Shown here: in pieces, positions 49,585 to 60,130 of the stretch
Numbering within the stretch: the first letter of the stretch is position 1
How the letters are laid out: every line of letters begins with the position of its first letter
Assembly (NCBI GenBank): GCA_002733765.1
Contig: NVWU01000022.1
Location: forward strand, 1-64,000
Length of the DNA: 64,000 nucleotides
Direction of reading: 5' to 3'
Origin: Colwellia sp.
Lineage (GTDB): Bacteria; Pseudomonadota; Gammaproteobacteria; Enterobacterales; Alteromonadaceae
Position numbers and translations under genes: made by a program
The notes under the pieces: model-generated
Database searches by the model: none
Seen by the model: only the letters and a program-made list of their open reading frames with translations
Told to the model about the DNA's origin: nothing

Positions 49585-50646
49585 ATGTTACCAGAACTTA
49601 CTTATTTACATGGGAAACCACAATCATCAGGGCTACTACGTAGTCAAAAAAGTGATTTTAAAGTATTTGAACAATTACCCTTTTCACCAATTGGTGAGGG
49701 AGAGCATTTATTTATTTATATCAGAAAAACAGGCGCGAATACTGTTTTTGTCGCTAGAGAGCTTGCTAAGTATTTCAAAGTGAAAGAACAGCTAGTGTCT
49801 TATGCAGGCTTAAAAGATCGCTTTGCCATAACGGAACAATGGTTTGGTGTGCATGTACCAGGTAAGCAGGTTTATGACTTACAAGATCTAACTATCGAAG
49901 GTGTTGAAGTACTTGAATACGCTAGACATAATAAAAAATTACGTACAGGTGCCTTAACAGGTAATCGTTTTGAATTGATTTTACGTAATGTTACTCACCT
50001 TAAAGCTCTACAAGAAAGATGGAATAAAATAGTAGAACAAGGTGTGCCTAACTATTTTGGCGAGCAACGCTTTGGTATCGATGGTGGTAATATTGATAAA
50101 GCCCTTGCACTATTTTCAGGTACTAAAGTTAAAGATAAGAAGAAACGTGGCATGTATTTATCGGCGGCAAGATCGCAGATCTTTAATGATATTATCAGCC
50201 AGCGTATTGTGCAAAATGTTTTTGCTAAAGTACAGCAAGGTGATGTATTAATGCTTGCGGGTACACAATCAGTTTTTCATCTTGATGAAGTAGATGACAC
50301 CATTATACAGCGCTTCATTGATAAAGATGTTGATATTACCGCGACTATGTGGGGAGCAGGCGAGTTAATGACCAGCGATAACCCGCAAGCTATAGAGCAA
50401 TGTATTGGTGAAAAACATCATGAGTTTGCTCAAGGTTTACCACGTTTTGGTTTAAAACAAGAGCGTCGTCGTATTCGTTTAATCGTACAAGAAGCTAACA
50501 TTGAAGTATTAGAAAATGAGCAAAAAAATGATAATACATTATCATCAGTAAAGGTTTGCTTTACATTACCTGCAGGCTCTTATGCAACCACGGTATTGCG
50601 AGAGTTGATTGATTATCAAGATGGAACTCAAAGAGTTCAATGTTAG
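49585..50646 (+). CDS. truD: tRNA pseudouridine(13) synthase TruD
   Basis: TruD converts U13 of certain tRNAs to pseudouridine. The 353 residues carry the catalytic Asp in YAGLKDRFAITEQ, the FGEQRFGIDGGN motif, RSQIFNDIISQR and the inserted TRUD domain between. It is in the usual place between ispF and surE. Confidence 0.96.
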   Translation: MLPELTYLHGKPQSSGLLRSQKSDFKVFEQLPFSPIGEGEHLFIYIRKTGANTVFVARELAKYFKVKEQLVSYAGLKDRFAITEQWFGVHVPGKQVYDLQDLTIEGVEVLEYARHNKKLRTGALTGNRFELILRNVTHLKALQERWNKIVEQGVPNYFGEQRFGIDGGNIDKALALFSGTKVKDKKKRGMYLSAARSQIFNDIISQRIVQNVFAKVQQGDVLMLAGTQSVFHLDEVDDTIIQRFIDKDVDITATMWGAGELMTSDNPQAIEQCIGEKHHEFAQGLPRFGLKQERRRIRLIVQEANIEVLENEQKNDNTLSSVKVCFTLPAGSYATTVLRELIDYQDGTQRVQC

Positions 50647-50655
50647 GGAACTGAA

Positions 50656-51408
50656 ATGAAATTATTATTAAGTAATGATGATGGAGTGCATGCTTTAGGT
50701 ATTAGAGTGCTTTACCAAGAGTTGGCTAAGCACTTTAACGTTACTGTTGTTGCTCCGGATCGAAATTGCAGTGGTGCCAGTAACTCGCTTACGTTACTTA
50801 ATCCATTGCGAGCTCAAACATTAGAGAATGGTTTTATTTCAGTTAATGGTACACCTACCGACGCTGTGCATTTAGGCGTTAGTCAGTTAATGTCTTCAGC
50901 GCCTGATATAGTAGTTGCCGGCATTAACAAGGGTCCTAATTTAGGTGATGACACTTTATATTCAGGTACTGTTGCCGCGGCTACAGAAGGACGGCATATG
51001 GGGATACCTGCAATTGCTATCTCACTGCTTGGTAAGCATGAACAGTATTATCAAACAGCAGCCGTTATTACCGCCAAAATAATACAACGCATTCAACATC
51101 ATCCCCTAGCGGAAGAGCAAATTCTCAACATTAATGTTCCCGATGTTCCTTTATCTGAAATTAAAGGTATAAAAGTTACTCGTTTAGGTCACCGTCATAA
51201 GGCTGAAATGATGAAAAAAATGCAAGATCCTTGGCAACGAGATATTTATTGGTATGGCCGTTTAGGTGAAGAGTTAGACGGCGGTGAAGGCACAGACTTT
51301 CATGCGGTGGCTAATAATTATGTTTCAGTAACGCCATTAACGGTTGATATGACAGCACACAATAGCATCGATAGTATGACAAAATGGATTAGTGAAGTAA
51401 CGTTATGA
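50656..51408 (+). CDS. surE: 5'/3'-nucleotidase SurE
   Basis: SurE is a metal-dependent phosphatase on nucleoside monophosphates and short polyphosphate. The 250 residues begin with the metal-binding [13 protein letters not shown], followed by [47 protein letters not shown] and a typical end. It overlaps pcm by 4 bases (ATGA). Confidence 0.97.
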   Translation: MKLLLSNDDGVHALGIRVLYQELAKHFNVTVVAPDRNCSGASNSLTLLNPLRAQTLENGFISVNGTPTDAVHLGVSQLMSSAPDIVVAGINKGPNLGDDTLYSGTVAAATEGRHMGIPAIAISLLGKHEQYYQTAAVITAKIIQRIQHHPLAEEQILNINVPDVPLSEIKGIKVTRLGHRHKAEMMKKMQDPWQRDIYWYGRLGEELDGGEGTDFHAVANNYVSVTPLTVDMTAHNSIDSMTKWISEVTL

Positions 51409-52076
51409 TAAGTAAGACCATAAAAAGTCGAGTGAGTGGTAAGTCAAAGCGCAGTGGTGAACTGCTTGCACAAAAACTACACGCAGAGGGCATAACCAAT
51501 CCGCAGGTATTACAAGCGATAGCGAATTCACCTAGGCATATTTTTATTCCTGAAATATTAGCACACAAAGCTTACGACAATACCGCTTTACCGATAGGGC
51601 AGGGGCAAACCATTTCACAGCCCTATATTGTTGCTAAAATGTCAGAGTTATTACTTGGAAAAGAAGGTGATAGATCAAGCAGTATTCTTGAAATTGGGAC
51701 GGGTTCAGGTTATCAAACCTCCATTTTAGCGCAAATTACCGATAAGGTTTACTCCGTTGAGCGTATTAAAGCTTTGCAGTTTCAAGCAAAACGCTGTTTG
51801 CGCGCTATGGATCTACACAATATATCAATGAAACATGGCGATGGTTGGCAAGGGTGGGCAAGTAAAGCGCCATTTGATGCCATTATTGTTACTGCGGGTG
51901 CTGCAAGCGTGCCACAGGCACTATTAGAACAGCTTGTTGATGGTGGGCGTCTAGTGATTCCTGTGGGTGAGCAAACACAAATTTTAAAAATAATTACTCG
52001 TAAAGGTGATAGTTATAGCGAGCAACAAGTAGAAGCAGTGCGTTTTGTACCATTAGTACCTGGAGATTTATTATAA
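51405..52076 (+). CDS. pcm: Protein-L-isoaspartate O-methyltransferase
   Basis: Pcm methylates isoaspartyl residues to start their repair with SAM. The 223 residues show [16 protein letters not shown], the SAM-binding [31 protein letters not shown] and [10 protein letters not shown]. surE-pcm overlap is conserved in the group; the next gene overlaps by one base. Confidence 0.96.
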   Translation: MISKTIKSRVSGKSKRSGELLAQKLHAEGITNPQVLQAIANSPRHIFIPEILAHKAYDNTALPIGQGQTISQPYIVAKMSELLLGKEGDRSSSILEIGTGSGYQTSILAQITDKVYSVERIKALQFQAKRCLRAMDLHNISMKHGDGWQGWASKAPFDAIIVTAGAASVPQALLEQLVDGGRLVIPVGEQTQILKIITRKGDSYSEQQVEAVRFVPLVPGDLL

Positions 52077-52654
52077 TGAAGTTGTTTTCTGCTATTTATG
52101 ATTGGACGTTAAAATGGGCTGAACATAAATTTGCGCCTAGCATACTGGCACTATTAACGTTTGCTGAATCGGTATTTTTTCCTATCCCACCAGACGTATT
52201 ACTTGCACCGATGGTTTTAGCTAAGCCTGAAAAAGCATGGCGGCTTGCTAGTTTAACGACAGTGTCTTCAATTCTTGGTGGCACCGTTGGTTATATATTA
52301 GGTTACCTAATGTTTGAACCTTGGATACAACCATTAATTACTGAATTTGGTTACCAACATCGTTTTGATACCGCGATGAATTGGTTTAGCCAATGGGGAG
52401 TATGGGTAGTATTTATTGCTGGTTTTTCACCAATACCTTATAAACTCTTTACGGTGAGTGCTGGTTTTTTACAGATGGCTTTTTTACCTTTTCTCTTCGC
52501 TTCAGCAATTGGGCGCGGCATGCGGTTTTTCCTTGTTGCCGGACTTATTCAGTGGGGTGGTAGCGCCATGGAAAAAAGCTTACGTAAATGGGTTGATGTT
52601 TTGGGATGGGGATTAGTTGCCTTGATTATCATTGCTTATTTTATTTTACGCTAA
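52076..52654 (+). CDS. YqaA-type DedA-like (VTT domain) membrane protein
   Basis: The 192-residue membrane protein has a VTT/SNARE-associated-like domain seen in DedA proteins, which take part in lipid-carrier recycling and membrane homeostasis. Features are AESVFFPIPPDVLLAPMVLA, the GGTVGYILGYLMF re-entrant segment, GFSPIPYKLFTVSAGFLQM and AIGRGMRFFLVAGL, then a C-terminal membrane helix. The form is the YqaA subgroup. It stands between pcm and nlpD, as in several Alteromonadales, and overlaps pcm by one base. Confidence 0.85.
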   Translation: MKLFSAIYDWTLKWAEHKFAPSILALLTFAESVFFPIPPDVLLAPMVLAKPEKAWRLASLTTVSSILGGTVGYILGYLMFEPWIQPLITEFGYQHRFDTAMNWFSQWGVWVVFIAGFSPIPYKLFTVSAGFLQMAFLPFLFASAIGRGMRFFLVAGLIQWGGSAMEKSLRKWVDVLGWGLVALIIIAYFILR

Positions 52655-52675
52655 TCAGGTTTATCTTTATTCTCT

Positions 52676-53596
52676 ATGGTAATTAAGCACATTAATGACA
52701 TTAGCCTTTATATTAATAGCCGTTTTAATCAAAGTGCTATTAATCATATTCTATTATTTGTAAAAGTGCTCTGTTGTGTTTTTATTTCAATCAATCTTGT
52801 CGCTTGTTCATCTAGAGACAAGCCAGCCCCTGTTGTTACCGTTTATGGCAGTACACCGTTAAAAAATAGCATTAAAAGCAGTATTAATACTAATGAATAC
52901 ACGGTACGTTCAGGAGAAACGTTATATTCCATTGCTTGGCGAGCAAACTCAGACGTACGCCAAATAGCTAAACTGAATAAAATTCAGCCTCCTTATAATA
53001 TTTATTCAGGACAAAAATTATTTTTAGTCTCTAAAAATAAAGGAAAAAGTGCGAAAGCTAGCCCTAGTAAGCACTTGAGCAAAAAGCAGACTAAAAGCTC
53101 TAATGTGACCAGCCCTAAAGTGGTGAAAAATACTATTGCATCTTCTAAAAAGCAAGCGTATGGTGAAAATGTAAGCAAAAATAAAACAGGTCGAAGTAAT
53201 TTACCAAAGAAAAATTTTTCACAAAAAATTAGTCATTGGCAATGGCCAGTAAAAGGTAAAATTATTGCGAAATTTTCTTCTAAAGTACAAGGTAATAAAG
53301 GGATAGATATCGCAGGACGCCGAGGCACTAATATTAGAGCTGCGGCTAATGGTAAAGTGGTTTACGCAGGTAGTGCGTTGAGAGGATATGGTAAGTTAAT
53401 TATAATAAAACATAATGATGATTATCTTAGTGCTTATGCTCATAATGATAAAATTTTAGTAAAAGAACAGCAACAGATTAGATCTGGTGATGTTATTGCA
53501 AAAATGGGTAATACCGACGCGCAAAGAGTTATGCTTCACTTTGAAGTTCGTTTTCGTGGTAAATCAGTTGACCCTTTAAAATACCTACCAAAATAG
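52676..53596 (+). CDS. nlpD: NlpD-type lipoprotein, amidase activator
   Basis: NlpD activates the amidase AmiC at the septum to split daughter cells. The 306 residues have a long N-terminal part ending in a lipobox (INLVAC, Cys44), a LysM domain (EYTVRSGETLYSIAWRANSD, near 75-118), a Ser/Lys-rich linker and a C-terminal LytM (M23) domain. Catalytic positions are altered as in known NlpD (GNKGIDI lacks the first His; MLHFEVR lacks the first His of HxH), so it should regulate rather than cut. The signal region before the lipobox is longer than usual; an internal start is possible. rpoS follows after 120 bases, and rpoS promoters often lie within nlpD. Confidence 0.92.
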   Translation: MVIKHINDISLYINSRFNQSAINHILLFVKVLCCVFISINLVACSSRDKPAPVVTVYGSTPLKNSIKSSINTNEYTVRSGETLYSIAWRANSDVRQIAKLNKIQPPYNIYSGQKLFLVSKNKGKSAKASPSKHLSKKQTKSSNVTSPKVVKNTIASSKKQAYGENVSKNKTGRSNLPKKNFSQKISHWQWPVKGKIIAKFSSKVQGNKGIDIAGRRGTNIRAAANGKVVYAGSALRGYGKLIIIKHNDDYLSAYAHNDKILVKEQQQIRSGDVIAKMGNTDAQRVMLHFEVRFRGKSVDPLKYLPK

Positions 53597-53716
53597 TAAG
53601 GGTACTTTGCGTTAACGTCAATAGAAAGTTTAAATAATATCAACTAACAATAAAAACTGGAGTACGTGTGAATAGTTAATCAATTAAGACAACTTTGCTA
53701 CTTAAGGGAGAACAGT

Positions 53717-54610
53717 ATGGTAAAACAAGAAAAAAAAACTACAGTACTGAAAAGTAAAGAAGAGGTATCGTCAAGTTTAGATGCTACTCAAATTTATTTA
53801 AGTGAAATTGGTTTTTCACCATTACTAAGCGCAGAAGAAGAAGTTTACTTTTCACGTTTGGCTTTAAAAGGAGATGAAGCTTCACGAAAACGCATGATTG
53901 TCAGTAATTTACGTTTAGTGGTTAAAATTGCTAGACGATACAATAATCGTGGTTTACCTTTACTTGATTTAATTGAAGAGGGTAACTTAGGTTTAATCCG
54001 TGCAGTAGAAAAGTTCGATCCTGAACGAGGCTTTCGCTTTTCAACCTATGCTACTTGGTGGATCCGCCAAACTATTGAACGAGCGATAATGAATCAAACT
54101 CGTACCATTCGCTTACCTATTCATGTCGTCAAAGAATTAAATATTTATTTACGTACCTCACGTGAACTTGTCCAGAAACTCGACCATGAACCCACCGCAG
54201 AAGATATTGCCAGTTCGTTAGACCGACCGGTTGCTGACGTAAATAAAATGCTGCGCTTAAATGAGCGTATTACCTCAGTTGATACCCCTTTTGCGGGTGA
54301 TTCAGATAAAGCGTTACTTGATGTTATCTCAGATGAAAAAAGTGATGGTCCTGAAGGTGATTTACAGTCAGAAGACATGAGTAATAACATTGTAAATTGG
54401 CTTAATGAATTAAATTCGAAACAAAGAGAAGTCTTAGCGAGGCGTTTTGGCTTAATGGGCTATGAAGCGGCAACACTTGAAGATGTCGGCCGTGAAATTG
54501 GATTAACCCGTGAACGTGTTCGTCAAATTCAAGTAGAAGCATTGAAACGACTTCGTGATATTTTAAGTCAACAAAACTTATCAATAGAGACTATATTTGA
54601 AATTTCATAA
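53717..54610 (+). CDS. rpoS: RNA polymerase sigma factor RpoS
   Basis: RpoS directs general stress and stationary-phase transcription. The 297 residues contain region 1.2 ([20 protein letters not shown]), region 2 ([60 protein letters not shown]), region 3 and region 4 ([38 protein letters not shown]). It is about 30 residues shorter than E. coli RpoS, lacking most of the N-terminal segment before region 1.2. The nlpD-rpoS/mutS setting makes the assignment firm. Confidence 0.96.
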   Translation: MVKQEKKTTVLKSKEEVSSSLDATQIYLSEIGFSPLLSAEEEVYFSRLALKGDEASRKRMIVSNLRLVVKIARRYNNRGLPLLDLIEEGNLGLIRAVEKFDPERGFRFSTYATWWIRQTIERAIMNQTRTIRLPIHVVKELNIYLRTSRELVQKLDHEPTAEDIASSLDRPVADVNKMLRLNERITSVDTPFAGDSDKALLDVISDEKSDGPEGDLQSEDMSNNIVNWLNELNSKQREVLARRFGLMGYEAATLEDVGREIGLTRERVRQIQVEALKRLRDILSQQNLSIETIFEIS

Positions 54611-54667
54611 ATAAAAATTAGTTTGTGTTTATAGCGATAAAAATATTACGGCAGAAAGTGTAAGCCA

Positions 54668-54700
54668 AAGGCTGTAAAGTTTAACTTTACAGCCTTCTTT
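54668..54700. terminator. Bidirectional terminator between rpoS and mutS
   Basis: A perfect 13-bp stem (AAGGCTGTAAAGT, arms 54668-54680 and 54684-54696) with loop TTA lies between convergent rpoS and mutS, followed on the plus strand by TTCTTTC. It probably ends both transcripts. Confidence 0.8.
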
Positions 54701-54716
54701 CATTATTATTTGTAAC

Positions 54717-57296
54717 TTAAAGCTTTGCTTTCAATTCAAATAATAAATCTAGTGCTTGTTTTGGTGTTATATCATTAACCTCAATATTGCGTAAAGACTC
54801 AAGTGCGGGATGATCGTCGGCAACTAAAGTTAACTGCTCAAAGCTTGATGATTGTTCAGGTAAAATTGATGGCGCTTGCTTACTTTCTAACTCAGCCAAA
54901 CGTTGTTTAGCTCGACTAATGACGGTTTTAGGAACACCTGCTAATTGTGCAACTTGCAAACCAAAACTTTTACTGGCCGCACCTTCTTGAATCGCATGCA
55001 TAAAAATAATGTTATCGTTATGTTCCATCGCATCTAAATGCACGTTAGCGAGCGTTGTTATTTGATCAGCAAGTAACGTTAATTCAAAATAGTGAGTAGC
55101 AAATAAGGTAAATGCTTGTGTTTTTAACGCTAACATTTCTGCACAAGCCCACGCTAATGATAAGCCATCGTATGTACTCGTACCACGACCTATCTCATCT
55201 AATAATACTAAACTTCTATCGGTAGCATTGTGTAATATATTGGCCGTTTCAGTCATTTCTACCATAAACGTTGAACGACCACTGGCTAGATCATCAGAAG
55301 CGCCAATACGCGTAAATATACGATCTACTAGGCCAATTCTTGCTGCATCAGCAGGTACATAACAGCCAATGTGAGCAAGCAATACTATCAAGGCTGTTTG
55401 CCGCATATAGGTTGATTTACCCCCCATATTTGGACCCGTTATGATCAACATTTTCCGTTGCTCTGTTAATACAACAGGGTTAGCAATAAAAGCATCACTG
55501 GTCATCTGTTCAACAACAACATGTCGTCCTGCCTCAATATTAATCCCTGCTTCTTTTAATAAAACAGGTTTTACATAATTTAAGGTTTGTGCTCGCTCAG
55601 CAAAATTAGTTAATACATCAAGTTCAGCAATGGCTTGACTTAATGTTTGTAATTGGCCTAGTTCAGGTAATATTTTGTCAAATAGCTCTTGATAGAGGCG
55701 TTTCTCTAGCGCCAAAAATTTACTTTGTGCGCTAAGTACTTTGTGCTCGTGTTCTTTTAATTCTTCGGTGATAAAACGTTCATTATTTTTTAATGTTTGA
55801 CGACGGATATAATCATCTGGCACATTGGCTGCAGCGGTGCGACTCATTTCAATGAAAAAACCATGTACTTTATTATAGCCAACTTTTAACGAATGAATTC
55901 CAGTACGCTCTTTCTCCCTTTGTTCTAACTGTGCTAAAAACTCAGTAGCCCCATCACTTAAATCGCGTAATATATCTAGCTCGTGATGATACCCAGGCGC
56001 AATAACGCCACCATCACGAATTAGTACCGGAGGGTTTTCAATAATAGCTTGTTCTAGCAAGCTTTGGATAATAGGAATTGGCTGAATGAGTTTAGCCAAG
56101 GTATTTATGTAGCCAGACGATGCAGGGGAGATGCAACTTTGTAGTAAAGGTAATTGCTGTAGGGCGTAGCGTAAACGAGCAAAATCTCGTGGTCGTGCAG
56201 AGCGCAAGGCAATGCGAGAAACAATACGTTCTATATCGCCCAAGCCTTTAAGAATTGGCTGAATATCATAGTGTAAATCCGTTGCTAATACCTGCTCAAT
56301 GGCACTTTGTCTATTGTTTAGTGTTGTTAAGTCGCGTAATGGGAAATGTAACCAGCGTTTTAGTAAGCGTGAGCCCATAGGCGTTGACGATTTATCTAAA
56401 ATAGCCGCTAAGGTGTTGTCTGTTCCACCTTGTAAGTTTTGTGTTAATTCTAAGTTGCGTCGAGTGGCCGCGTCTAGTACAACACCTGAGTTAGCTGACT
56501 CACTAATTATTGCGCGAATATGCGGTAAGGCGGTACGTTGGGTGTCTTTTACATATTGAAATAAACAACCTGCGGCGGATAAACCCAATTGTTTATCATC
56601 AACGCCAAAGCCAGTTAACTCTTTTGTGCCAAATTGTTTATTCAGTAATGAAATGGCGGTTTCGAGATCAAACTCCCACTCTGGGCGGCGGCGAAGACCT
56701 TTATATGAGTTGACTAATTCCATATTGGTTAAGGTTTCAGGATAGAGTAACTCGGCAGGTGTGAGACGCTGCAATTCTGCTTGTAATTGCTCACTTGTTT
56801 GTGGCTCTGTTATGACAAAACGACCACTCGCCATATCTAAATAGGCTAAACCGAAATCAGCATCAGAAGGTTTTTTTGATTTAGCATGATTCTCAACAAT
56901 AGCCACAATTAAATTATCTTGCCTGTCAGTTAATAGTGCTTCATCACTTAATGTACCAGGGGTGATTACGCGAACAACTTTACGCTCTACAGGACCTTTA
57001 CTAGTTGCGGGATCGCCAATTTGCTCACAGATAGCAACAGATTCACCTAACTGTACCAATTTAGCTAAATAATTTTCAACGGCATGATAAGGGACCCCTG
57101 CCATAGGAATAGCATTACCGCCAGTTTTTCCTCTCGCGGTTAATGAGATATCTAATAAATCAGAAGCTTTTCTTGCGTCATCAAAAAATAACTCGTAAAA
57201 ATCGCCCATTCGATAGAAAATCAAAATATTGGGAAACTCTGCCTTAATGGTTAAATACTGACGCATCATAGGGGTATGTGAAGAAAGATTTTGCAT
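54717..57296 (-). CDS. mutS: DNA mismatch repair protein MutS
   Basis: MutS recognises mismatches and, with ATP, recruits MutL. The 859 residues show the mismatch-wedge Phe33-x-Glu35 in MGDFYELFF, the clamp and lever domains, the Walker [12 protein letters not shown] (about residue 618), Walker [17 protein letters not shown] and the C-terminal dimer part. Length is close to the E. coli protein. It converges on rpoS. Confidence 0.97.
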   Translation of the reverse strand: MQNLSSHTPMMRQYLTIKAEFPNILIFYRMGDFYELFFDDARKASDLLDISLTARGKTGGNAIPMAGVPYHAVENYLAKLVQLGESVAICEQIGDPATSKGPVERKVVRVITPGTLSDEALLTDRQDNLIVAIVENHAKSKKPSDADFGLAYLDMASGRFVITEPQTSEQLQAELQRLTPAELLYPETLTNMELVNSYKGLRRRPEWEFDLETAISLLNKQFGTKELTGFGVDDKQLGLSAAGCLFQYVKDTQRTALPHIRAIISESANSGVVLDAATRRNLELTQNLQGGTDNTLAAILDKSSTPMGSRLLKRWLHFPLRDLTTLNNRQSAIEQVLATDLHYDIQPILKGLGDIERIVSRIALRSARPRDFARLRYALQQLPLLQSCISPASSGYINTLAKLIQPIPIIQSLLEQAIIENPPVLIRDGGVIAPGYHHELDILRDLSDGATEFLAQLEQREKERTGIHSLKVGYNKVHGFFIEMSRTAAANVPDDYIRRQTLKNNERFITEELKEHEHKVLSAQSKFLALEKRLYQELFDKILPELGQLQTLSQAIAELDVLTNFAERAQTLNYVKPVLLKEAGINIEAGRHVVVEQMTSDAFIANPVVLTEQRKMLIITGPNMGGKSTYMRQTALIVLLAHIGCYVPADAARIGLVDRIFTRIGASDDLASGRSTFMVEMTETANILHNATDRSLVLLDEIGRGTSTYDGLSLAWACAEMLALKTQAFTLFATHYFELTLLADQITTLANVHLDAMEHNDNIIFMHAIQEGAASKSFGLQVAQLAGVPKTVISRAKQRLAELESKQAPSILPEQSSSFEQLTLVADDHPALESLRNIEVNDITPKQALDLLFELKAKL

Positions 57297-57365
57297 GATT
57301 TTATTACACTTTTTCGTTCTGTATAGCCACTTGTATGGCTGTTTGTGTGATTGTTGTAATCTAGT

Positions 57366-57393
57366 GGAATAAACTGAAATTTCAATTTATTCC
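57366..57393. promoter_or_regulatory. 28-bp near-perfect palindrome upstream of mutS
   Basis: Bases 57366-57393 pair with themselves in 13 of 14 positions, with no loop (arm GGAATAAACTGAAA). The centre is 84 bases before the mutS ATG. A continuous palindrome suggests a dimeric-protein operator or a cruciform site; an RNA hairpin is less likely without a loop. No known operator is matched. Confidence 0.4.
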
Positions 57394-57411
57394 ATGTAAT
57401 CCGACCAATAA

Positions 57412-57455
57412 GTGTAGGTTTTTTAGTGTATATTTTGTCTATTAAAAACCTACAC
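57412..57455 (-). terminator. Inverted repeat after the regulator gene
   Basis: GTGTAGGTTTTT (57412-57423) and AAAAACCTACAC (57444-57455) form a 12-bp stem with a 20-base loop, 158 bases after the GntR-type gene's stop on the minus strand. It could end the catabolic transcript, but the large loop and missing T-run leave it uncertain. Confidence 0.35.
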
Positions 57456-57612
57456 CAGATCTGCTAGTTTATTAGGGTCTGTTGACCTTTCAAGTTCATA
57501 ATTTGTCCATTTACATTGGTAGCCATATCATGGAGCATGCTAAAATTACAACTATTGATAATAGCTGTAATTTGTTTTCTTTTTTAACTATGTTTTATAG
57601 TTATTATCAAAT

Positions 57613-58389
57613 TTAATCATTCGCTATAATATCAACAATTCTATCCCTACAAAGCATCACATGTTCAAGCATAAGGTTTTTAGCTCTGTCTGATTCACCT
57701 GCTATTATTGCTTTTAATAATCGTTCATGATGAATTTGTGACTCCCATATATGTGCAGGAATACCATCTAACTTTCTCGATACATTATTATTTTTGTTTA
57801 AAACTTCTGCTTTAAAGCCTTCTCTTAAAATAGGAGAAACTAGAGTAAAAGAAATAACTTTTAACAAATATCTATTTTCTGTGGCGCGTATCAATGCTCG
57901 ATGAAAATTGAAATTCAGATTATACCAAGTTGTTTCAACTTCTTCTGACCAGAAATTTTCTTTTAAAACATCTCTTCCTGCTTTTAGTTGATCCTTTACA
58001 TATTCCTCTATTTCAGGATCTAGACCTCTTTCAGCCAAAATTCGAGCGGCTAAGGCTTCTATACTCGCTCGAACCTCTATTGCATCAAGCGTATCCTGCA
58101 TACCAAATTCCCGAGCAGTGTAGCCGCAATTATGTGAATAATCGACTACGCCCTCTGATTCTAATACCGCTAATGCATTTCTTATAGGCGTTCGAGAAAC
58201 ACCTAACTTATCTGCTAAAGCGGCAGCGCGTAAGCTACTACCAGCTTCAACTTCTTCAGTTAAAATTAAGTCACGTAAGCTCGATAACACAGTTTTTGAT
58301 TGTGATAAGTTTTCATCTTTCAATAACTTTTGCTTTGAACTTTTTAGTAAAGATGATTTTAAAGTTTTTTTTATTTTATTTTGTAGCAT
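57613..58389 (-). CDS. GntR-family regulator with FCD ligand domain
   Basis: The 258 residues begin with a Lys/Ser-rich extension (about 1-30), then a GntR winged-helix (SLRDLILTEEVEAGSSLRAA, ADKLGVSRTPIRNALAVLES, GVVDYSHNCGYTAREF) and an all-helical FCD domain (LDAIEVRASIEALAARILAE, NFNFHRALIRATENRYLLKV, HHERLLKAIIAGESDRAKNL), whose Asp/His positions often bind a metal and a carboxylate ligand. FCD regulators usually repress genes for organic-acid catabolism until the substrate binds. Its place at the end of the AtuA/DUF4387/transporter genes points to these as targets. The ligand is not known. Confidence 0.85.
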   Translation of the reverse strand: MLQNKIKKTLKSSLLKSSKQKLLKDENLSQSKTVLSSLRDLILTEEVEAGSSLRAAALADKLGVSRTPIRNALAVLESEGVVDYSHNCGYTAREFGMQDTLDAIEVRASIEALAARILAERGLDPEIEEYVKDQLKAGRDVLKENFWSEEVETTWYNLNFNFHRALIRATENRYLLKVISFTLVSPILREGFKAEVLNKNNNVSRKLDGIPAHIWESQIHHERLLKAIIAGESDRAKNLMLEHVMLCRDRIVDIIAND

Positions 58390-58476
58390 TCTCTCGACTC
58401 AGCAAGCTAAATTTTATAGCGAAGAACATTTCTAGGTTTATAATAAAGCAATATAAAAGTCGATTAAACCTATTAT

Positions 58477-59784
58477 TTAAACTAATACTTTAAATAAGTA
58501 GCCAGCTAACATTAATACTATTCCTCCACCAATACGTGAAGAAATTTGCGCATAAGGAAATAACTCCATACGTTTTGATGCACCTAATACTTCTAAATCA
58601 CCAGAGCCACCTCGATTTGCCATACATAAACCTGCAGAAATTGCAGCTTCAATGGGGTAACATTTGAAAAGTTTTGCACTTAATCCTGTTCCTAAGGCAG
58701 CGCCAAAAACAATAAAGAATGCGATAGTAATGTTGGTTAAATTAAAAGTATCTATTAGTGTGTTTAAGTCTGTTTTTAAACCGATAGCGACAAGGACTAG
58801 AATTAAGAAAACTTTCATTCCCCATTCACTAAATGCTTGCATAGATTGTTTTATTTCAATGGAAAGTATATCTAAAGCATTGAATGCCATAAAAATAATG
58901 ACTGCCCAAGCAAACAGGTGAATAGCAGGAATAATTGAATACAATAACGCACAAAGTAATAGAATACTGGTAACAAAGAACAATGAGCCTTGGGTATTTA
59001 ATTTTGAATTTTCAATAACTGGTTCATCCCCCAATTCCGGTTCATTTGGTGTATTTAATAGTTTGCCATTGCCAGTTAATGATGGGTATATCTTGCCTAG
59101 TTTATTTAATGATGCTGCAATCAATATAGCAATCATGTTACCAAGCGTTAAAATGGAGATGGCAAAACTATAATAAACGCTCTCATCTTTGCCGGTAACG
59201 TCAGCATAAATTTCAGCCATAGGAATAGCACCAGCACCATTACCGCCTCCCATAATAGGTAAAACATACATGGTAATTATTTCACCTGGTGGAATGCCAA
59301 AAAAGTATCCAGCAGTTACACCAAGTGCCATTGCAAAGGCGATACCTGCGATAATAATGGGTACATATAATACAAGAGATGTAATCAATACCTTACGTGG
59401 TACAGATAGAACACTGGCGCCAACTAATGCAACTAATAAAAGATACAACAGCTTATTATCTATAACGGCTGCTTTTAAAAAGTCAGCTTCTTCGATAGAT
59501 ATAATATTTATATGTACCAAAACAGCAGAGCCAATAAATGCCATTATTAAGCCGCCGCCAACATACTCACGCCAAATAGGTAATTTTTCACCAATAGCGT
59601 AGAAGAAAAATCCTATTGCCCACATAAAAGCAAAAGCACCGATAATGCCCATTGCTTCGAGTTTTCCCATTTTCCAAAAAATAATAATAAGTACAGACAT
59701 TAAGCTATAAAAAAATAAGGGTAATCCATTTACTTCATAACTTATAAATTTTTGGACGGTGTTTTTTATTGAATTAATTGACAT
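58477..59784 (-). CDS. 2-hydroxycarboxylate transporter family (2HCT) symporter
   Basis: The 435-residue membrane protein has about 11 hydrophobic segments and both re-entrant-loop signatures of the 2HCT family, LPIMGGGNGAGAIPM in the first half and ANRGGSGDLEVL in the second. Members such as CitS, CimH and MaeN move citrate, malate or other 2-hydroxy acids with Na+ or H+. This predicts a hydroxy di- or tricarboxylate substrate; Na+ coupling would fit the Na+-NQR. It is the third gene of the AtuA operon (2 bases after DUF4387). Confidence 0.85.
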   Translation of the reverse strand: MSINSIKNTVQKFISYEVNGLPLFFYSLMSVLIIIFWKMGKLEAMGIIGAFAFMWAIGFFFYAIGEKLPIWREYVGGGLIMAFIGSAVLVHINIISIEEADFLKAAVIDNKLLYLLLVALVGASVLSVPRKVLITSLVLYVPIIIAGIAFAMALGVTAGYFFGIPPGEIITMYVLPIMGGGNGAGAIPMAEIYADVTGKDESVYYSFAISILTLGNMIAILIAASLNKLGKIYPSLTGNGKLLNTPNEPELGDEPVIENSKLNTQGSLFFVTSILLLCALLYSIIPAIHLFAWAVIIFMAFNALDILSIEIKQSMQAFSEWGMKVFLILVLVAIGLKTDLNTLIDTFNLTNITIAFFIVFGAALGTGLSAKLFKCYPIEAAISAGLCMANRGGSGDLEVLGASKRMELFPYAQISSRIGGGIVLMLAGYLFKVLV

Positions 59785-59785
59785 A

Positions 59786-60121
59786 TTATCCTTCCATTTC
59801 TAGTGTTAATTTTTGCAATGGCACATGTTGTTGTGCTGAATGCATATCAATTTCACCAAAACTAGCATGAGGTACAGTTCGAGGCATATTAAACTTAATG
59901 GCATTAGCGGCATCAAAATAAATAACATCGAGTATCTTTTCTTTATCTACACAAAATAAATCAGCAAGAATCACTGCATTTATGGCGTTATTTTTTTTAA
60001 TTTCATCATAAATATTTTTATTTTTAAATAAAATATCAAACGTTATTTCGAATGGAGAGGCATTTTTACTACGTATAATGCTTGTTAAATCCATTAAATT
60101 TACACTTTTCAATTGGGTCAT
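59786..60121 (-). CDS. DUF4387 family protein
   Basis: The 111-residue protein is a DUF4387 member, as shown by LTSIIRSKNASPFEITFDIL, the central NNAINAVILADLFCVDKEKI, and DAANAIKFNMPRTVPHASFG before a short tail. DUF4387 genes are typically next to, or fused with, AtuA/DUF1446 genes, so it is likely a small subunit or partner of the preceding protein. No reaction is established. It lies 9 bases after the AtuA-like gene and 1 base before the transporter, so the three are co-transcribed. Confidence 0.8.
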   Translation of the reverse strand: MTQLKSVNLMDLTSIIRSKNASPFEITFDILFKNKNIYDEIKKNNAINAVILADLFCVDKEKILDVIYFDAANAIKFNMPRTVPHASFGEIDMHSAQQHVPLQKLTLEMEG

Positions 60122-60130
60122 TTTATTGCT

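Larger units (their letters stand above)
57297..57612. other. Intergenic region between mutS and the GntR-type regulator
   Basis: No supportable gene in 316 bases. It must hold the mutS promoter and the end of the regulator transcript. Two inverted repeats, at 57366-57393 and 57412-57455, are listed separately. Confidence 0.4.
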
